Shown here piece by piece: positions 63,771-64,000 of a DNA stretch of 64,000 nt. The translations under genes and the position numbers were made by a program. Source of the stretch: Schistocerca nitens (Eukaryota; Arthropoda; Insecta; Orthoptera; Acrididae); assembly GCF_023898315.1 (NCBI RefSeq), contig NC_064615.1, forward strand, positions 1,186,389,413-1,186,453,412, written 5' to 3'. The notes beneath the pieces were generated by a model, which was not told where the DNA came from, did no database searches, and saw only the letters and a list, made by a program, of their open reading frames with translations. Each line of letters starts with the position of its first letter. Within the stretch, counting starts at the first letter, position 1.

Positions 63771-64000
63771 CTATTTATCTTCCTAGACAATAAAATGTCA
63801 CATTTAGGTCACCTATTTCCAGATTATTATAACCTATTTTTGTAAGTTATAGAACCTATTTTAGGTACCTAATTTAAGATTTTTCAGAACCTAAAAGTCT
63901 GAGGTCTAGTGATGACACTACTGAAATAGCGATGCACAAAATAAACTACTGTACGTTTAATTTTAAGATACCCAACATTCCGCACCCTATGATTACATAA
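63771..64000. other. AT-rich end of window
   Basis: Repeats of aacctattttaggt/aacctaattt type; possibly the hAT-like element's 3' subterminal region. Its terminal inverted repeat could not be placed. Confidence 0.35.

Overview
This window is insect genomic DNA, most likely from an acridid grasshopper or locust. Schistocerca is my best guess, based on recalling the sequences of its very abundant tRNA-derived SINE families, several of which occur here. It is AT-rich, has introns and is almost wall-to-wall transposable-element (TE) debris. There is no sign of operons, bacterial genes, rRNA, functional tRNA genes or CRISPR.

Only one host gene is clear: the 5' end of unkempt (unk), a CCCH zinc-finger RNA-binding protein gene. 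It lies on the minus strand at 23596-24415 as three clean exons with consensus splice sites, encoding residues 1-152. A CpG-rich, NRF1-like/CCAAT promoter segment follows at about 24416-24490. The next exon is not visible, so positions 1-23595 are probably a very large TE-filled intron, and 24.5-64 kb is upstream intergenic DNA.

Layout. 0-2.3 kb: two minus-strand 5' ends of an I-like LINE, one abutting the interior of the other. 2.3-7.1 kb: Penelope-like sequence in inverted arms with a GIY-YIG remnant, an RTE-like fragment and a SINE between or inside them. 7.6-9.9 kb: a foldback element split by a complete but dead mariner. 10.4-12.5 kb: a decayed mobile-type gene that I cannot classify. 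13-15.3 kb: a Jockey-like LINE (minus). 15.3-15.9 kb: an internally deleted DNA transposon with long inverted repeats. 16-17.4 kb: LINE and mariner scraps. 17.4-20.6 kb: a decayed copia element with a SINE inside. 20.6-21.3 kb: a pogo-like fragment. 25-26.6 kb: Jockey-like and Ty3/gypsy (minus) fragments. 26.9-29.8 kb and 34.6-38.8 kb: damaged I-like LINEs. 30.8-34 kb: mariner and Jockey-like copies.

39.3-52.2 kb is a nested stack. A Jockey-like LINE holds a Tc1-like transposon and, 0.2 kb further on, an 11.1-kb Ty3/gypsy provirus with both LTRs. That provirus in turn holds a full-length 5.7-kb I-like LINE with a target-site duplication (TSD). 52.4-58.5 kb: a third LINE lineage broken up by an RNase H-bearing fragment, a SINE and two convergent RTE-like copies. 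59.47-60.75 kb: a young 5'-truncated RTE-like insertion with an exact 13-bp TSD and a 428-codon open frame. 61.9-63.8 kb: a hAT-like transposase pseudogene that still shows a spliceable intron.

Apart from unk, nearly every coding stretch has stops, frameshifts or lost catalytic residues. TE family names come from recognising protein motifs by eye; no database search was run.
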